Below, in pieces: positions 52,391-61,211 of a DNA stretch of 64,000 nucleotides. This stretch comes from JAQVEM01 sp964601205 (lineage in GTDB: Bacteria; Actinomycetota; Humimicrobiia; Humimicrobiales; Humimicrobiaceae), in assembly GCA_964601205.1 (NCBI GenBank), contig CAZRML010000020.1:62001-126000 (forward strand), given 5' to 3'. Position numbers and translations under genes: made by a program. The first letter of the stretch is position 1. Each line of letters begins with the position of its first letter. The notes under the pieces are model-generated. The model saw only the letters and a list, made by a program, of their open reading frames with translations. It was not told the origin of the DNA and searched no databases.

Positions 52391-53422
52391 ATGGATAAAA
52401 ATGATTCGAAAAATATAATTTTTAGATTGGAAAAGCTTCTGCCGTGCTATTTGTATATGGGCTCTAGCTCTTCAATGCTTGATAATAAAGTCAGCAGCAT
52501 AAAAAATTTCCTCAAAGATAAGATTAATTTTGACACAGATTTTAAAAATTTTAACGGGTTTGAAGATATCGATGTGGAAGAATTAACCGGCTACGTAGAC
52601 ACCCCTTCATTATTTTCATATAAAAAGGTGGTTGTAATAAAACATATAGATAGCACGTCCGTGGTACTCCAGAAAAAAATAGCTGATCTGGTATTAAAGA
52701 GCAACAGCAAAAACAGCAACATAATTTTTATAATTACTTCATTAAAGCAAAAATTGAGCCCTGCCCTTCTGGATGCGGCAAATAAAACAGGAAAAATAAT
52801 CAAATTAAAGCAGCCATCAATAAGAGTTTTAAAAAAATGGCTTGCAGGGAAATCAAAGTCAGACGGGATAAAGTTCACAGGGGAGGCCGAGGACCTTATT
52901 ATAGAAAATGTGAATATGGATTTAAGTTTGCTAAAGAAAGAATATATAAAAATTTATGATTATATAAGTTCTGAATCAGAAAAGGTAATAAATGAAGATA
53001 TCATTAAAAACCTGGTGAACCGTGTTTATTCACTGAAAATATTTGACCTGGTGGATTATATTGGAAAAAGAGATAAAGATAATAGCCTTAAGGCTTTAAA
53101 ATCAATATTTGAAGAAGAGCATAATTTAATCGGTATTGTTACGTTACTACACAGAATGTTTAAGTGTTTTTTATATATTAAATCCAGTGATAGTAAAACA
53201 TCGGTTACGGACTATATTGAAAATAATATAAAAGTCCCTTCCTATTTTGTCGGCAGAATGGTGAGCAAGTATATTAAATTCAGCGACAATTATACCGAGC
53301 CTGAAATATTAAAAATATTTGATATGTTAAATGAATACGATATCAGTTTAAAAACATCAACTTCTGAAGCCAGGAATCTGATAAAAAAGTTAATTACAGA
53401 AATTTTGAATGTAAAAGTCTGA
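52391..53422 (+). CDS. holA: DNA polymerase III delta subunit
   Basis: A 343-residue clamp-loader delta subunit. CYLYMGSSSSMLDNKVSSIK near residues 16-35 is the degenerate P-loop region, then the VDTPSLFSYKKVVVIKHID strand region and the C-terminal helical collar (LKTSTSEARNLIKKLI). It opens the beta clamp. The gene stands before rpsT in the order common to Gram-positive bacteria, which backs up a weakly conserved sequence. Confidence 0.9.
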   Translation: MDKNDSKNIIFRLEKLLPCYLYMGSSSSMLDNKVSSIKNFLKDKINFDTDFKNFNGFEDIDVEELTGYVDTPSLFSYKKVVVIKHIDSTSVVLQKKIADLVLKSNSKNSNIIFIITSLKQKLSPALLDAANKTGKIIKLKQPSIRVLKKWLAGKSKSDGIKFTGEAEDLIIENVNMDLSLLKKEYIKIYDYISSESEKVINEDIIKNLVNRVYSLKIFDLVDYIGKRDKDNSLKALKSIFEEEHNLIGIVTLLHRMFKCFLYIKSSDSKTSVTDYIENNIKVPSYFVGRMVSKYIKFSDNYTEPEILKIFDMLNEYDISLKTSTSEARNLIKKLITEILNVKV

Positions 53423-53425
53423 ACT

Positions 53426-53695
53426 TTAAGTCTTTTTAATTGTATTGACGAGTTTTGCTGCCCGGGATTTTTTATTTGAGGAAAAGTTTTTATGAACCGC
53501 ACCCTTTTTTACTGCCTTGTCCAGGTGTTTGGAAAAAGTTTTAAGGGTCTTCTCGGCTTCCGGGGTATTTTTGTTTTTAACAGCCTCGACTATTTTTCTC
53601 TGGTCGGTTTTTATTCTGGATTTAAGTAATCTGTTCTTTTCTCTTCTTTTAATATTTTCTCTGTCTCTTTTTTCCTGTGATTTTATATTTGGCAT
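53426..53695 (-). CDS. rpsT: Ribosomal protein S20
   Basis: An 89-residue basic, all-helical protein: MPNIKSQEKRDRENIKRREKN, then KAVKKGAVHKNFSSNKKSRAAKLVN, which is the S20 signature. S20 binds 16S rRNA early in 30S assembly. GGAGAGG lies nine bases before the ATG. It ends three bases from the end of holA, convergent with it, the arrangement often seen in Gram-positive genomes. Confidence 0.96.
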   Translation of the reverse strand: MPNIKSQEKRDRENIKRREKNRLLKSRIKTDQRKIVEAVKNKNTPEAEKTLKTFSKHLDKAVKKGAVHKNFSSNKKSRAAKLVNTIKKT

Positions 53696-53838
53696 CTATT
53701 TATTTCCTCTCCTTTAAACTAACTATTTCAAACGAATGTACATTTTAGCATTTTTTTTTATAAATAAAAATATTTATTACCCTGCTGTTATAAATGATAT
53801 AATAACTTTTTTAATCATATCTGTAATATAATATAAAT

Positions 53839-55413
53839 ATGGATGAAGACTATATATTATCCAGGAAAAGAATTTTTAATGCAACTGTTATTGTAATTAT
53901 AGCTATTTTGCTGTCAAAAATTTCGGGCCTGGTGAGGGACCAGATAATGACAGGCTATTTTGGGGTTAGTTATGAGACAGATGCTTTTACCTGGGCTGAT
54001 TATATTCCCAATCTTTTCAGGATTCTATTTGCCGAGAGCCTAATAATTGCTGCGTTTATTCCCATCTATTCAGCATATTTAAAAAAGAACGAAAAAGAGG
54101 AAATAAGTATATTTGTAAATTCTGTTATTAATGTCATAACTCTGGTTTTTATTGTAGTATCTGTAATCATATTTATATTTTCTCCGGAGATAGGCTCGCT
54201 TCTTTCTAAAATTGCCGGCAACCAGCTGGATGTTTATAAATTCATGATAATGAGCAGAATAATGATATTTTCTCTTGTTATAATGTCTTTATCCAGCCTG
54301 GCTACCAGCATACTGAACTCACATAATATTTTTACCGCTCCTTCCCTTGCTCCATTTGTTATGAATGTAGTTACCATAATCCTGGTGGTTCTCCTTTCGG
54401 GTAACTTTGGAATATACAGCATGGCAATGGGAATAATGGCAGGGTCGGTTGCCCATCTTTTAATACAGCTACCGCAGTTAAAAGTGTCACCTTTCAGGTA
54501 CAGATTTGCTATTGACTTCAGGCATAAGGGGGTAAGAGAGATTTTGTCACTTATGCTTCCCATACTTTTGAGCCTCGGGGCAGTTCAGCTTAACACCAGC
54601 ATAGACTATTTCTTTGCATTAAACCTCGGCGGGGGCAACACCACAGCTATGATGTTATCATGGAGGGTTGCCAATCTGCCTCTCGGCATATTTTCGGTGG
54701 CGATAGTGACAGTACTGTATCCCCTGATATCCAGGCAGGCGGCCGTGAATGATGTAAAGGGTATAAAAGAAAGCTTTTCCCTGGGAGTAAGGGAGATTGG
54801 ATATGTTATGATACCGGCAACTGCAGGCCTTGTTATATTAAGTTATCCGGTAATAAAAGTTTTATTTGAGCGCTATAATTTTGTTGCGGCTGATACTAAA
54901 AAAGTTGCCTTTATCCTTATGTTTCACAGCCTTGGACTGGTGTTTTTCGGGCTTCTTATGATTCTCAATCGTGTTTTTTATGCATTTAAAAATGTGAAAA
55001 CCCCTCTTAAAGTTGCAGGTTTTTCTATAATTATCAATTTATTATTTGACTGGATTTTAATAAAGTTTATAGGTGTCGGGGGCCTTGCGCTGTCCACTTC
55101 ACTGGTTGCCTTATGTAATGTTATTATTTTAATAGTAATACTCAGAAAAAAGGTGGGGGGTTTTGGCGGGAGGAGGATTTTTATATCCTATGGGAAAATT
55201 CTTGCCTCGGTGGCTGTAATGAGCACTGCCATATTTTTTTTGTGGAGTTATCTGGAAAAATTTGCATACACCGGCCTGTGGCCGCTTATAATTTTTTTAT
55301 TCCTTACCATTTTTACCGGTATAGGCATATACACAGGCTGCACTGTCCTGTTTAAAATGGAAGAGGTAAAATTTGTACTGGGCCTGTTTAAAAAATTAGG
55401 AAAAAAGCGCTGA
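53839..55413 (+). CDS. murJ: Lipid II flippase MurJ (MviN)
   Basis: A 524-residue MOP-superfamily flippase with about fourteen membrane segments. SKISGLVRDQIMTGYFG near the N-terminus, FRILFAESLIIAAFIPIYS, and SREAA-like NTSIDYFFALNLGGGNTTAMMLSWRVANLPLGIF are typical. It moves lipid II across the membrane for wall synthesis by RodA/PBP2. Placed between rpsT and lepA, where this gene is not usual. The start ATG has only AT-rich sequence upstream. Confidence 0.93.
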   Translation: MDEDYILSRKRIFNATVIVIIAILLSKISGLVRDQIMTGYFGVSYETDAFTWADYIPNLFRILFAESLIIAAFIPIYSAYLKKNEKEEISIFVNSVINVITLVFIVVSVIIFIFSPEIGSLLSKIAGNQLDVYKFMIMSRIMIFSLVIMSLSSLATSILNSHNIFTAPSLAPFVMNVVTIILVVLLSGNFGIYSMAMGIMAGSVAHLLIQLPQLKVSPFRYRFAIDFRHKGVREILSLMLPILLSLGAVQLNTSIDYFFALNLGGGNTTAMMLSWRVANLPLGIFSVAIVTVLYPLISRQAAVNDVKGIKESFSLGVREIGYVMIPATAGLVILSYPVIKVLFERYNFVAADTKKVAFILMFHSLGLVFFGLLMILNRVFYAFKNVKTPLKVAGFSIIINLLFDWILIKFIGVGGLALSTSLVALCNVIILIVILRKKVGGFGGRRIFISYGKILASVAVMSTAIFFLWSYLEKFAYTGLWPLIIFLFLTIFTGIGIYTGCTVLFKMEEVKFVLGLFKKLGKKR

Positions 55414-55448
55414 CCATTTAATTATTCATAAAATTATTTTGTTAAGAT

Positions 55449-57260
55449 ATGTTAGACAGTAAGTTAATAAGAAATTTTTCAATAATTGCTCATATTGACC
55501 ACGGCAAATCAACGCTGGCAGATAGGATTTTAGAAATAACCGAAACTGTGAGCCGCAGAGATATGCTGGAGCAATTTCTTGATGACATGGAACTTGAGAG
55601 GGAACGCGGCATTACTATAAAGGCGCATTCGGTGAGAGTGCTTTATAATTCGCCTTCAGACGGCAGGCAGTATATTTTTAATTTGATTGATACTCCCGGA
55701 CATGTTGATTTTAGTTATGAAGTTTCCAGAAGCCTGGCTGCCTGCGAAGGGGCAATACTGGTAGTTGACGCAACCCAGGGAATCCAGGCCCAGACACTGG
55801 CCAATGTTTATCTCGCGACAGATAATAACCTGGAGATAATTCCGGTTATAAACAAGATTGACTTAAAGAGTGCAAGAATTGATGAAGTAGCAATGGAGCT
55901 GGGAGCGATTATCGGTGTCAGTAAAGATAGAATACTCAGGGTAAGCGCAAAAACAGGCTATGGAATAGAGGAAATACTTGAAAGAATAATAACCGATATA
56001 CCGCCGCCGTCGGGCAGCGCTGACCAGCCTCTCCGGGCTTTAATATTTGATTCACAATACGACCCCTACAGGGGAGTGGTGGTGCTTATAAGGGTGGTAA
56101 ATGGCTGTATAAGCAGGGGAAACAAAATTAAGTTTATGGGGGAGAATCTTACCAGCGAAGTTGAAGAAGCGGGGATATTCGGACCCCACATGATAGAAAA
56201 AGAAATGCTTACCGCAGGGGAAGTTGGCTATATTATTACCGGCATCAGGGAAGTGGGGAATATAATGGTCGGGGATACAATAACTTTATTAAAAAATCCT
56301 GCAGCCAGAAGTCTCTCCGGATATAAAAAACCAAAACCGATGGTTTACTGCGGTTTATTTCCCCTGGAGGGCGGAGACTATGAGAATTTAAGGGATGCGC
56401 TGGGGAAGCTTTCACTTAATGATTCCTCCCTTGATTATACACCGGAGTCCTCCGGCGCTCTTGGCTTTGGTTTCAGGTGCGGATTCCTGGGGCTCCTGCA
56501 CATGGAAATAATAAAAGAGAGGCTTGAAAGAGAATATAAATTAAAGCTTATAACATCCTCTCCAAATGTGGCCTACAGAATCACAAAGACTGATAACTCG
56601 GTGGTGGAGGTTAAAAAGCCTTCTGATTTTCCCGAGCAGGAAAAATTAATAAAAATAGAGGAGCCATATGTAAATGCAACCATAATTACGCCAAAAGACT
56701 ATATCGGAGATGTTATGAAACTGGCAAATCAGAAGAGGGGGGATTTTAAGGATATGCAGTATATCTCCCCCGAAAGAGTGGAAATTAAATACGCCCTGCC
56801 GCTTTCAGAAATAATCGTTGATTTTTTTAACCTCTTAAAATCAGCAACTTCCGGTTTTGCCTCGCTTGATTATGAGTTTCTTGAATACCGGGCCTCTGAC
56901 CTGGTAAGGCTGGATATGCTGGTTGCGGGAGATAAAGTTAATGAACTATCCACTATAGTGCACAGGGAGAAGGCCTATGCGGCAGGAAGGGAAATGGCGC
57001 AGAAGTTAAGGAAACTGATACCAAGGCAGAATTTTGAAGTGCCTGTTCAGGCTTCCATCGGCAAGAGGATCATAGCAAAGGAAAGGGTAGCCCCGTACAG
57101 GAAAGACGTTACTGCAGGCCTTTATGGCGGCGACATAACCAGGAAAAGAAAGGTTCTTGAAAAACAAAAAATGGGTAAGAAGAAAATGAAAAAGATCGGC
57201 AAAGTTGAGATACCGGAGGAAGCTTTTATGAGCTTTTACAGGCTGGATGTCAATAAATAA
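55449..57260 (+). CDS. lepA: Elongation factor 4 (LepA)
   Basis: A 603-residue translational GTPase of standard length. IAHIDHGKSTLAD (P-loop), RGITIKAHSV (switch 1), DTPGHVDFSYEV (G3) and NKIDL (G4) are present; SALGFGFRCGFLGLLHMEI lies in domain III, and the LepA-specific C-terminal domain (GLYGGDITRKRKVLEKQK) is complete. It acts in translation and 30S maturation. It follows murJ by 35 bases. Confidence 0.97.
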   Translation: MLDSKLIRNFSIIAHIDHGKSTLADRILEITETVSRRDMLEQFLDDMELERERGITIKAHSVRVLYNSPSDGRQYIFNLIDTPGHVDFSYEVSRSLAACEGAILVVDATQGIQAQTLANVYLATDNNLEIIPVINKIDLKSARIDEVAMELGAIIGVSKDRILRVSAKTGYGIEEILERIITDIPPPSGSADQPLRALIFDSQYDPYRGVVVLIRVVNGCISRGNKIKFMGENLTSEVEEAGIFGPHMIEKEMLTAGEVGYIITGIREVGNIMVGDTITLLKNPAARSLSGYKKPKPMVYCGLFPLEGGDYENLRDALGKLSLNDSSLDYTPESSGALGFGFRCGFLGLLHMEIIKERLEREYKLKLITSSPNVAYRITKTDNSVVEVKKPSDFPEQEKLIKIEEPYVNATIITPKDYIGDVMKLANQKRGDFKDMQYISPERVEIKYALPLSEIIVDFFNLLKSATSGFASLDYEFLEYRASDLVRLDMLVAGDKVNELSTIVHREKAYAAGREMAQKLRKLIPRQNFEVPVQASIGKRIIAKERVAPYRKDVTAGLYGGDITRKRKVLEKQKMGKKKMKKIGKVEIPEEAFMSFYRLDVNK

Positions 57261-57399
57261 GTAGTTTGTGCGTATCCATAAGCAATAGTAGCCTATTTAA
57301 TTATCCATAAAATATGTTTTATAAGTTGGCTTATTCTGGTAGAATTCAAGTGAATTTAAGGAAGTTTATTAAAATGTAAAATGGGCTGAAGGGAGAATA

Positions 57400-57918
57400 A
57401 TGAAAAAGATAATTCCACTGGCTTTAATAATGAGCCTTCTGGTTTCTGTGCTCTTCTTTTCTGGTGGTTGTAACCCCGGAGAAAAGATTGCCGAGGAAAT
57501 TACTGAAAGAGCTATTGAACAGGGCAGCGGAGCCGATGTGGATATAAGTGAGGATGAAATGACCATAAAGACAGATGAAGGTGAAACTACTATCGGTAGC
57601 GGAACCGAATTACCGGATGATTTTCCGTCAGCTGTTCCCGTATACCCTGATATGCAGATTTTAAATTCTTCTAAGGTTACACAGGATGGGAAGGCAGCTT
57701 TTACCATTGGAGCAGAAACTACTGATTCTCATGATAAAGTAGTTGGCTGGTATAAAAGCGAGCTTGGAAACTGGAAAATTGACAGTGAATTTACTTCTGA
57801 GAGCGATGGCCTGAAGTATACCATGGTTACTGCAAGTAATGATGCTTATAATTTATGGATGCAGTTTACAGAAGAGGAAGGCAAAAACTACATAATGCTG
57901 TCTGTAGAGGAAAAGTAA
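57400..57918 (+). CDS. Secreted lipoprotein of unknown function
   Basis: A 172-residue protein with a lipoprotein signal: KK at positions 2-3, a hydrophobic core and the lipobox FSGGC (modified cysteine at residue 24). An acidic segment (SEDEMTIKTDEGETTIGSG) precedes a domain with FPSAVPVYPDMQILNSSKV, and GWYKSELG, a pattern seen in small periplasmic or surface proteins with a repeated alpha/beta unit. I cannot assign a function. A good terminator stands about 115 bases downstream, so it is probably a one-gene unit. Confidence 0.85.
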   Translation: MKKIIPLALIMSLLVSVLFFSGGCNPGEKIAEEITERAIEQGSGADVDISEDEMTIKTDEGETTIGSGTELPDDFPSAVPVYPDMQILNSSKVTQDGKAAFTIGAETTDSHDKVVGWYKSELGNWKIDSEFTSESDGLKYTMVTASNDAYNLWMQFTEEEGKNYIMLSVEEK

Positions 57919-58033
57919 TATATTTAAAATAAGAGCCGGATAGTTATATAAAATTCTAATTTTATAGATATCGGGAAATGTAAGTATCCCGTAGTAATAA
58001 AACACAAATAACAGGGTAGGGATAATAAAATAG

Positions 58034-58065
58034 AAAAGCAGCCTGAATAAGGCTGCTTTTTTATT
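58034..58065 (+). terminator. Intrinsic terminator after the lipoprotein gene
   Basis: AAAAGCAGCC (58034-58043) pairs perfectly with GGCTGCTTTT (58051-58060) around TGAATAA, and the T-rich run TTTTTTATTTT follows. The best intrinsic terminator in the window. Confidence 0.9.
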
Positions 58066-58185
58066 TTGATTTTTACAGGTGTATATAATATAATTTCACG
58101 CATCAGCTATCTTTGTTTCAATATATAGCTTCATTTTCTGATATTTTTATAATTGTTTAGTGGTTTTAGGAAAATAAATTCTGAA

Positions 58186-58268
58186 TTGCCGGTCTGGCAT
58201 AAGCCCGGCACGCGGGGGCCCGGAACCTGCGGCAGATGCATGGTAAATCTAAAAGAAAACCACGGCGG
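58186..58268 (+). ncRNA. Candidate structured leader RNA upstream of fhs
   Basis: An island of GC-rich sequence in an AT-rich gap. Possible helices: closing TTGCCG (58186-58191) with CGGCGG (58263-58268); GGC/GCC (58196-58205); CGCGGG (58211-58216) with CCTGCG (58226-58231); TGGT (58241-58244) with ACCA (58259-58262). A weak hairpin with T5 follows at 58293-58310. It ends about 140 bases before fhs. I compared it from memory with the ZTP (pfl), THF, SAM, cobalamin and c-di-GMP riboswitches and saw no match. It may be a regulatory leader or an unrelated repeat. Confidence 0.35.
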
Positions 58269-58405
58269 GAGAATATTTTATAAATAAGTGTTAACTGGAG
58301 AACAGTTTTTATCCTTATTCTGGAGTAAAAATATCTCTGATATATAAAAGAGTATATTACTCAGTATAAAAAAATTTATTTTTAAAAAGGGAAGAAAGGA
58401 ATTTT

Positions 58406-60103
58406 ATGAAGAGCGATATTGAAATTGCCCAGTCGGCTGAAATGAATCATATTAAAGAAATTGCCGGGATGATAGGTCTTAAAGAAGAATACCTGGAGCT
58501 ATATGGAAATTATAAGGCAAAGGTAAAACTGGAAGTTTTAGAAGATTTCAAAGATAAGCCGGATGGCAAGTATATTGACGTTACTGCAATTACCCCCACT
58601 CCTTTAGGAGAAGGAAAAACAGTAACAACTATCGGGCTGAGTATGGCATTAAATAAGATAGGGAAAAAGACCATAACCTGTATAAGACAGCCTTCACTCG
58701 GTCCTGTGTTTGGCATAAAAGGAGGAGCAGCAGGCGGCGGATACTCACAGGTTCTTCCCATGGAAGATTTTAATCTTCATTTAACCGGTGACACTCATGC
58801 TGTTGGAGTTGCCCATAATCTTCTGGCGGCATTTCTTGACACTCACATCATGAAAGGGAATAAACTCAATATAGACCCCTTCAGCATTACCTTAAACAGG
58901 GTTGTTGACGTGAGCGATAGGGCGTTAAGAAACATTATAATAGGCCTGGGCGGGCCTTTAAACGGTGTCCCGAGAGAAACGGGATATGATATAACCGTTG
59001 CTTCTGAAGTGATGGCTATTCTTGCCCTGACTACGGGGCTCAAGGACATTCGCAAAAGACTGGCAAGAATGGTAATAGGCTCTACCTATGATGGTGAGCC
59101 TGTAACCGCCGAGGATTTAAAATGTGCCGGTTCCATGACCGTTCTCCTTAAAGATGCAATAAAGCCCAATCTTCTTCAAACCATTGAACACACACCCTGC
59201 TTTGTTCATGCCGGTCCCTTTGCAAATATAGCGCACGGTAATAGCTCGGTACTGGCGGACCAGATAGCAATAAAGATGGGAGATTATGTGGTAACCGAAA
59301 GTGGTTTTGGTGCTGATTGCGGAGCCGAAAAATTTATGAATATTAAGTGCAGGTATTCAGGGTTAAAGCCAGATGCTGTGGTTATAGTGGCTACAGTAAG
59401 GGCATTAAAAATGCACGGCGGTGTGTTTGAATTTATTCCCGGTAAGGGCGTTGACACCAATCTCATGAATAAGCCTGATGTTGAAGGAGTGATAAAAGGA
59501 TGCAGCAACCTGGAAAAAATGATAGAGAATATGAAGCTTTTTGGAGTACCTGTAGTAGTGGCCATAAATCATTTTGAGACAGATTCGGAAGAAGAGATAG
59601 AAGCTATCAGGGAAAGTTCCATTAATGCAGGAGCAGAGGATGCTGTTGTTAGCAAAGTATGGCTGAATGGAGGAAATGGTGGATTGGAGCTGGCTGAGGC
59701 TGTGGCCAGGGCAGCAGAAAAGAAATCAGAATTTAAATTTCTTTATCCGCTGGATTGGCCGATAAGGAAGAAGATTGAGGAAATTGCAACCAAAATCTAC
59801 GGGGCAGATGGAGTAGATTATCTCCCGGAGGCTGAAAGCAAGATAGAATTGTATACCAGACAGGGATTTGATAAAATGCCTGTCTGCATGGCAAAAACCC
59901 ATCTTTCCCTGAGCCATGACCCGCAGCTTAAAGGGAGACCTACAGGATTCACTGTACCAATAAGGGATGTAAGGGCGTCCGTGGGCGCGGGATTCCTGTA
60001 TCCTCTGCTGGGAACGATGAGAACCATGCCCGGGCTGCCGGAAGTTCCGGCAGGAACAAAAGTAGACATAGACGAAGATGGTAATATTGTGGGATTGTTT
60101 TAG
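58406..60103 (+). CDS. fhs: Formate-tetrahydrofolate ligase
   Basis: A 565-residue enzyme making 10-formyl-THF from formate, ATP and THF. The P-loop TPTPLGEGKTVTTIG (about residues 62-76), RQPSLGPVFGIKGGAAGGGY, EHTPCFVHAGPFANIAHGNSS and FGADCGAEKFMNIKCR are the family signatures. Length is standard. With folD next it forms part of the methyl branch used by acetogens, or simply supplies C1 units for purines; nothing else of the Wood-Ljungdahl pathway is in the window. GAAAGG precedes the ATG. Confidence 0.97.
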   Translation: MKSDIEIAQSAEMNHIKEIAGMIGLKEEYLELYGNYKAKVKLEVLEDFKDKPDGKYIDVTAITPTPLGEGKTVTTIGLSMALNKIGKKTITCIRQPSLGPVFGIKGGAAGGGYSQVLPMEDFNLHLTGDTHAVGVAHNLLAAFLDTHIMKGNKLNIDPFSITLNRVVDVSDRALRNIIIGLGGPLNGVPRETGYDITVASEVMAILALTTGLKDIRKRLARMVIGSTYDGEPVTAEDLKCAGSMTVLLKDAIKPNLLQTIEHTPCFVHAGPFANIAHGNSSVLADQIAIKMGDYVVTESGFGADCGAEKFMNIKCRYSGLKPDAVVIVATVRALKMHGGVFEFIPGKGVDTNLMNKPDVEGVIKGCSNLEKMIENMKLFGVPVVVAINHFETDSEEEIEAIRESSINAGAEDAVVSKVWLNGGNGGLELAEAVARAAEKKSEFKFLYPLDWPIRKKIEEIATKIYGADGVDYLPEAESKIELYTRQGFDKMPVCMAKTHLSLSHDPQLKGRPTGFTVPIRDVRASVGAGFLYPLLGTMRTMPGLPEVPAGTKVDIDEDGNIVGLF

Positions 60104-60178
60104 TGATAGAGTTTTAATTTAAAATGTACAATTTAGGATATAATTTTTTGTGTTTTATTGAAATCTTTAATAATAGGG

Positions 60179-61105
60179 GTGATTAAAATAGCCAGATTAA
60201 TTGATGGAAAAAAGATATCAGAGGATATTAAGAAGGAAGTAGCTGAAGAAGCTAAAGAATTTAAAAAAAACAGTAATATTACACCGGGCCTGGCGGTAAT
60301 ACTGGTGGGGGAAAACCCTGCTTCAAAGGTGTATGTAAGCAGCAAGCAGAAGGCATGTGATGAGGCCGGATTCTACTCCGAGACCATAAAGATGGATGAG
60401 GATGTGTCTACCGGTGATATACTGAACGAGCTCCACAACCTCAATAATAGAAGGGACATACACGGCATGCTGGTACAGCTTCCGCTGCCCCCTCATATAG
60501 ATAACGCAAAAGTCCTGGAATCTATATATCCCGAGAAGGATGTGGACGGATTTCATCCTGTAAATATCGGGAAACTGGTGGCGCAGCAGGAGTGCCTGGT
60601 CCCGGCTACCCCATCCGGTATAATAGAGATGCTGAAAAGGGAAAATATTACTATAAGCGGCAAAAACGCTACCGTGGTGGGCCGCAGTAAAATAGTGGGA
60701 AAACCTGTAGCAATGCTTCTGTTAAATGAGAATGCCACGGTTACTATATGCCACAGTAAAACCAGAGATTTGAGATCCGCTACGCTCAGTGCGGATATTA
60801 TTGTCGCCGCTACCGGCCTTCCTTATTTAATTAAAGAAGATATGGTTAAGGAGGGTGCAGTGGTTATAGATGTGGGAATTAACAGGATAAGCAAAGATAA
60901 AGCAGATAGCGCGCTTCTGGAATGGAGAAAAGAAGACTTTGAAAAGAAGGGCGTTACCCTGATTGGAGATGTGGACTTCTTGAGAGTAGAGCCCAGAGCA
61001 GGCTACATAACTCCGGTTCCGGGGGGAGTGGGCCCTATGACCATTGCCATGCTTCTTAAAAATACTTTAAAAGCAGCAAAAATGCAGGCGGGTCAAGGTA
61101 AATAA
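60179..61105 (+). CDS. folD: Methylene-THF dehydrogenase / methenyl-THF cyclohydrolase (FolD)
   Basis: About 305 residues: ARLIDGKKISEDI at the N-terminus, YVSSKQKACDEAGF with the catalytic lysine, QLPLPPHIDNAKVLESIYPEKDVDGFHP, GRSKIVGKPVAMLLL (NADP-binding) and TPVPGGVGPMTIAMLL. The start is unclear. GTG 60179 is the nearest standard codon, but it sits inside the ribosome site: AGGGGTGAT (60175-60183) is spaced correctly for the ATA at 60188, which also gives the normal FolD N-terminus. A TTG at 60158 has no site. It follows fhs by about 75 bases and works with it. Confidence 0.93.
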   Translation: MIKIARLIDGKKISEDIKKEVAEEAKEFKKNSNITPGLAVILVGENPASKVYVSSKQKACDEAGFYSETIKMDEDVSTGDILNELHNLNNRRDIHGMLVQLPLPPHIDNAKVLESIYPEKDVDGFHPVNIGKLVAQQECLVPATPSGIIEMLKRENITISGKNATVVGRSKIVGKPVAMLLLNENATVTICHSKTRDLRSATLSADIIVAATGLPYLIKEDMVKEGAVVIDVGINRISKDKADSALLEWRKEDFEKKGVTLIGDVDFLRVEPRAGYITPVPGGVGPMTIAMLLKNTLKAAKMQAGQGK

Positions 61106-61144
61106 AAAGCAGGAATTACTAATTAAAAACGGGGCATTAACACA

Positions 61145-61174
61145 CCGGTGTCCGGATAAAATATAGGGCACCGG
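61145..61174. terminator. Strong hairpin between convergent folD and blaR1-like genes
   Basis: CCGGTGTCC (61145-61153) pairs with GGGCACCGG (61166-61174), nine pairs with one T-G, loop of 12. It lies 40 bases after folD and 38 bases beyond the end of the minus-strand gene. No T-run is attached, so it may be a transcript-end stabiliser for either strand. Confidence 0.5.
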
Positions 61175-61211
61175 AAGAATAAGCTTTCGATGTTTAAATG
61201 ACAGAGCAATA

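Larger units (their letters stand above)
57919..58405. other. Gap between lipoprotein gene and fhs, 487 bases
   Basis: It holds a terminator (58034-58065), a GC-rich structured segment (58186-58268), a short hairpin AACTG/CAGTT followed by T5 (58293-58310) and AT-rich sequence to the ribosome site of fhs. No protein-coding frame is convincing. Confidence 0.6.

Noticed and set aside
58186..58268. ZTP (pfl), THF or SAM riboswitch before fhs
   Set aside because: The conserved core segments of these riboswitches are absent; only a partial likeness to the SAM-I segment CUGGC...GCCCGGCA exists, without its other helices.
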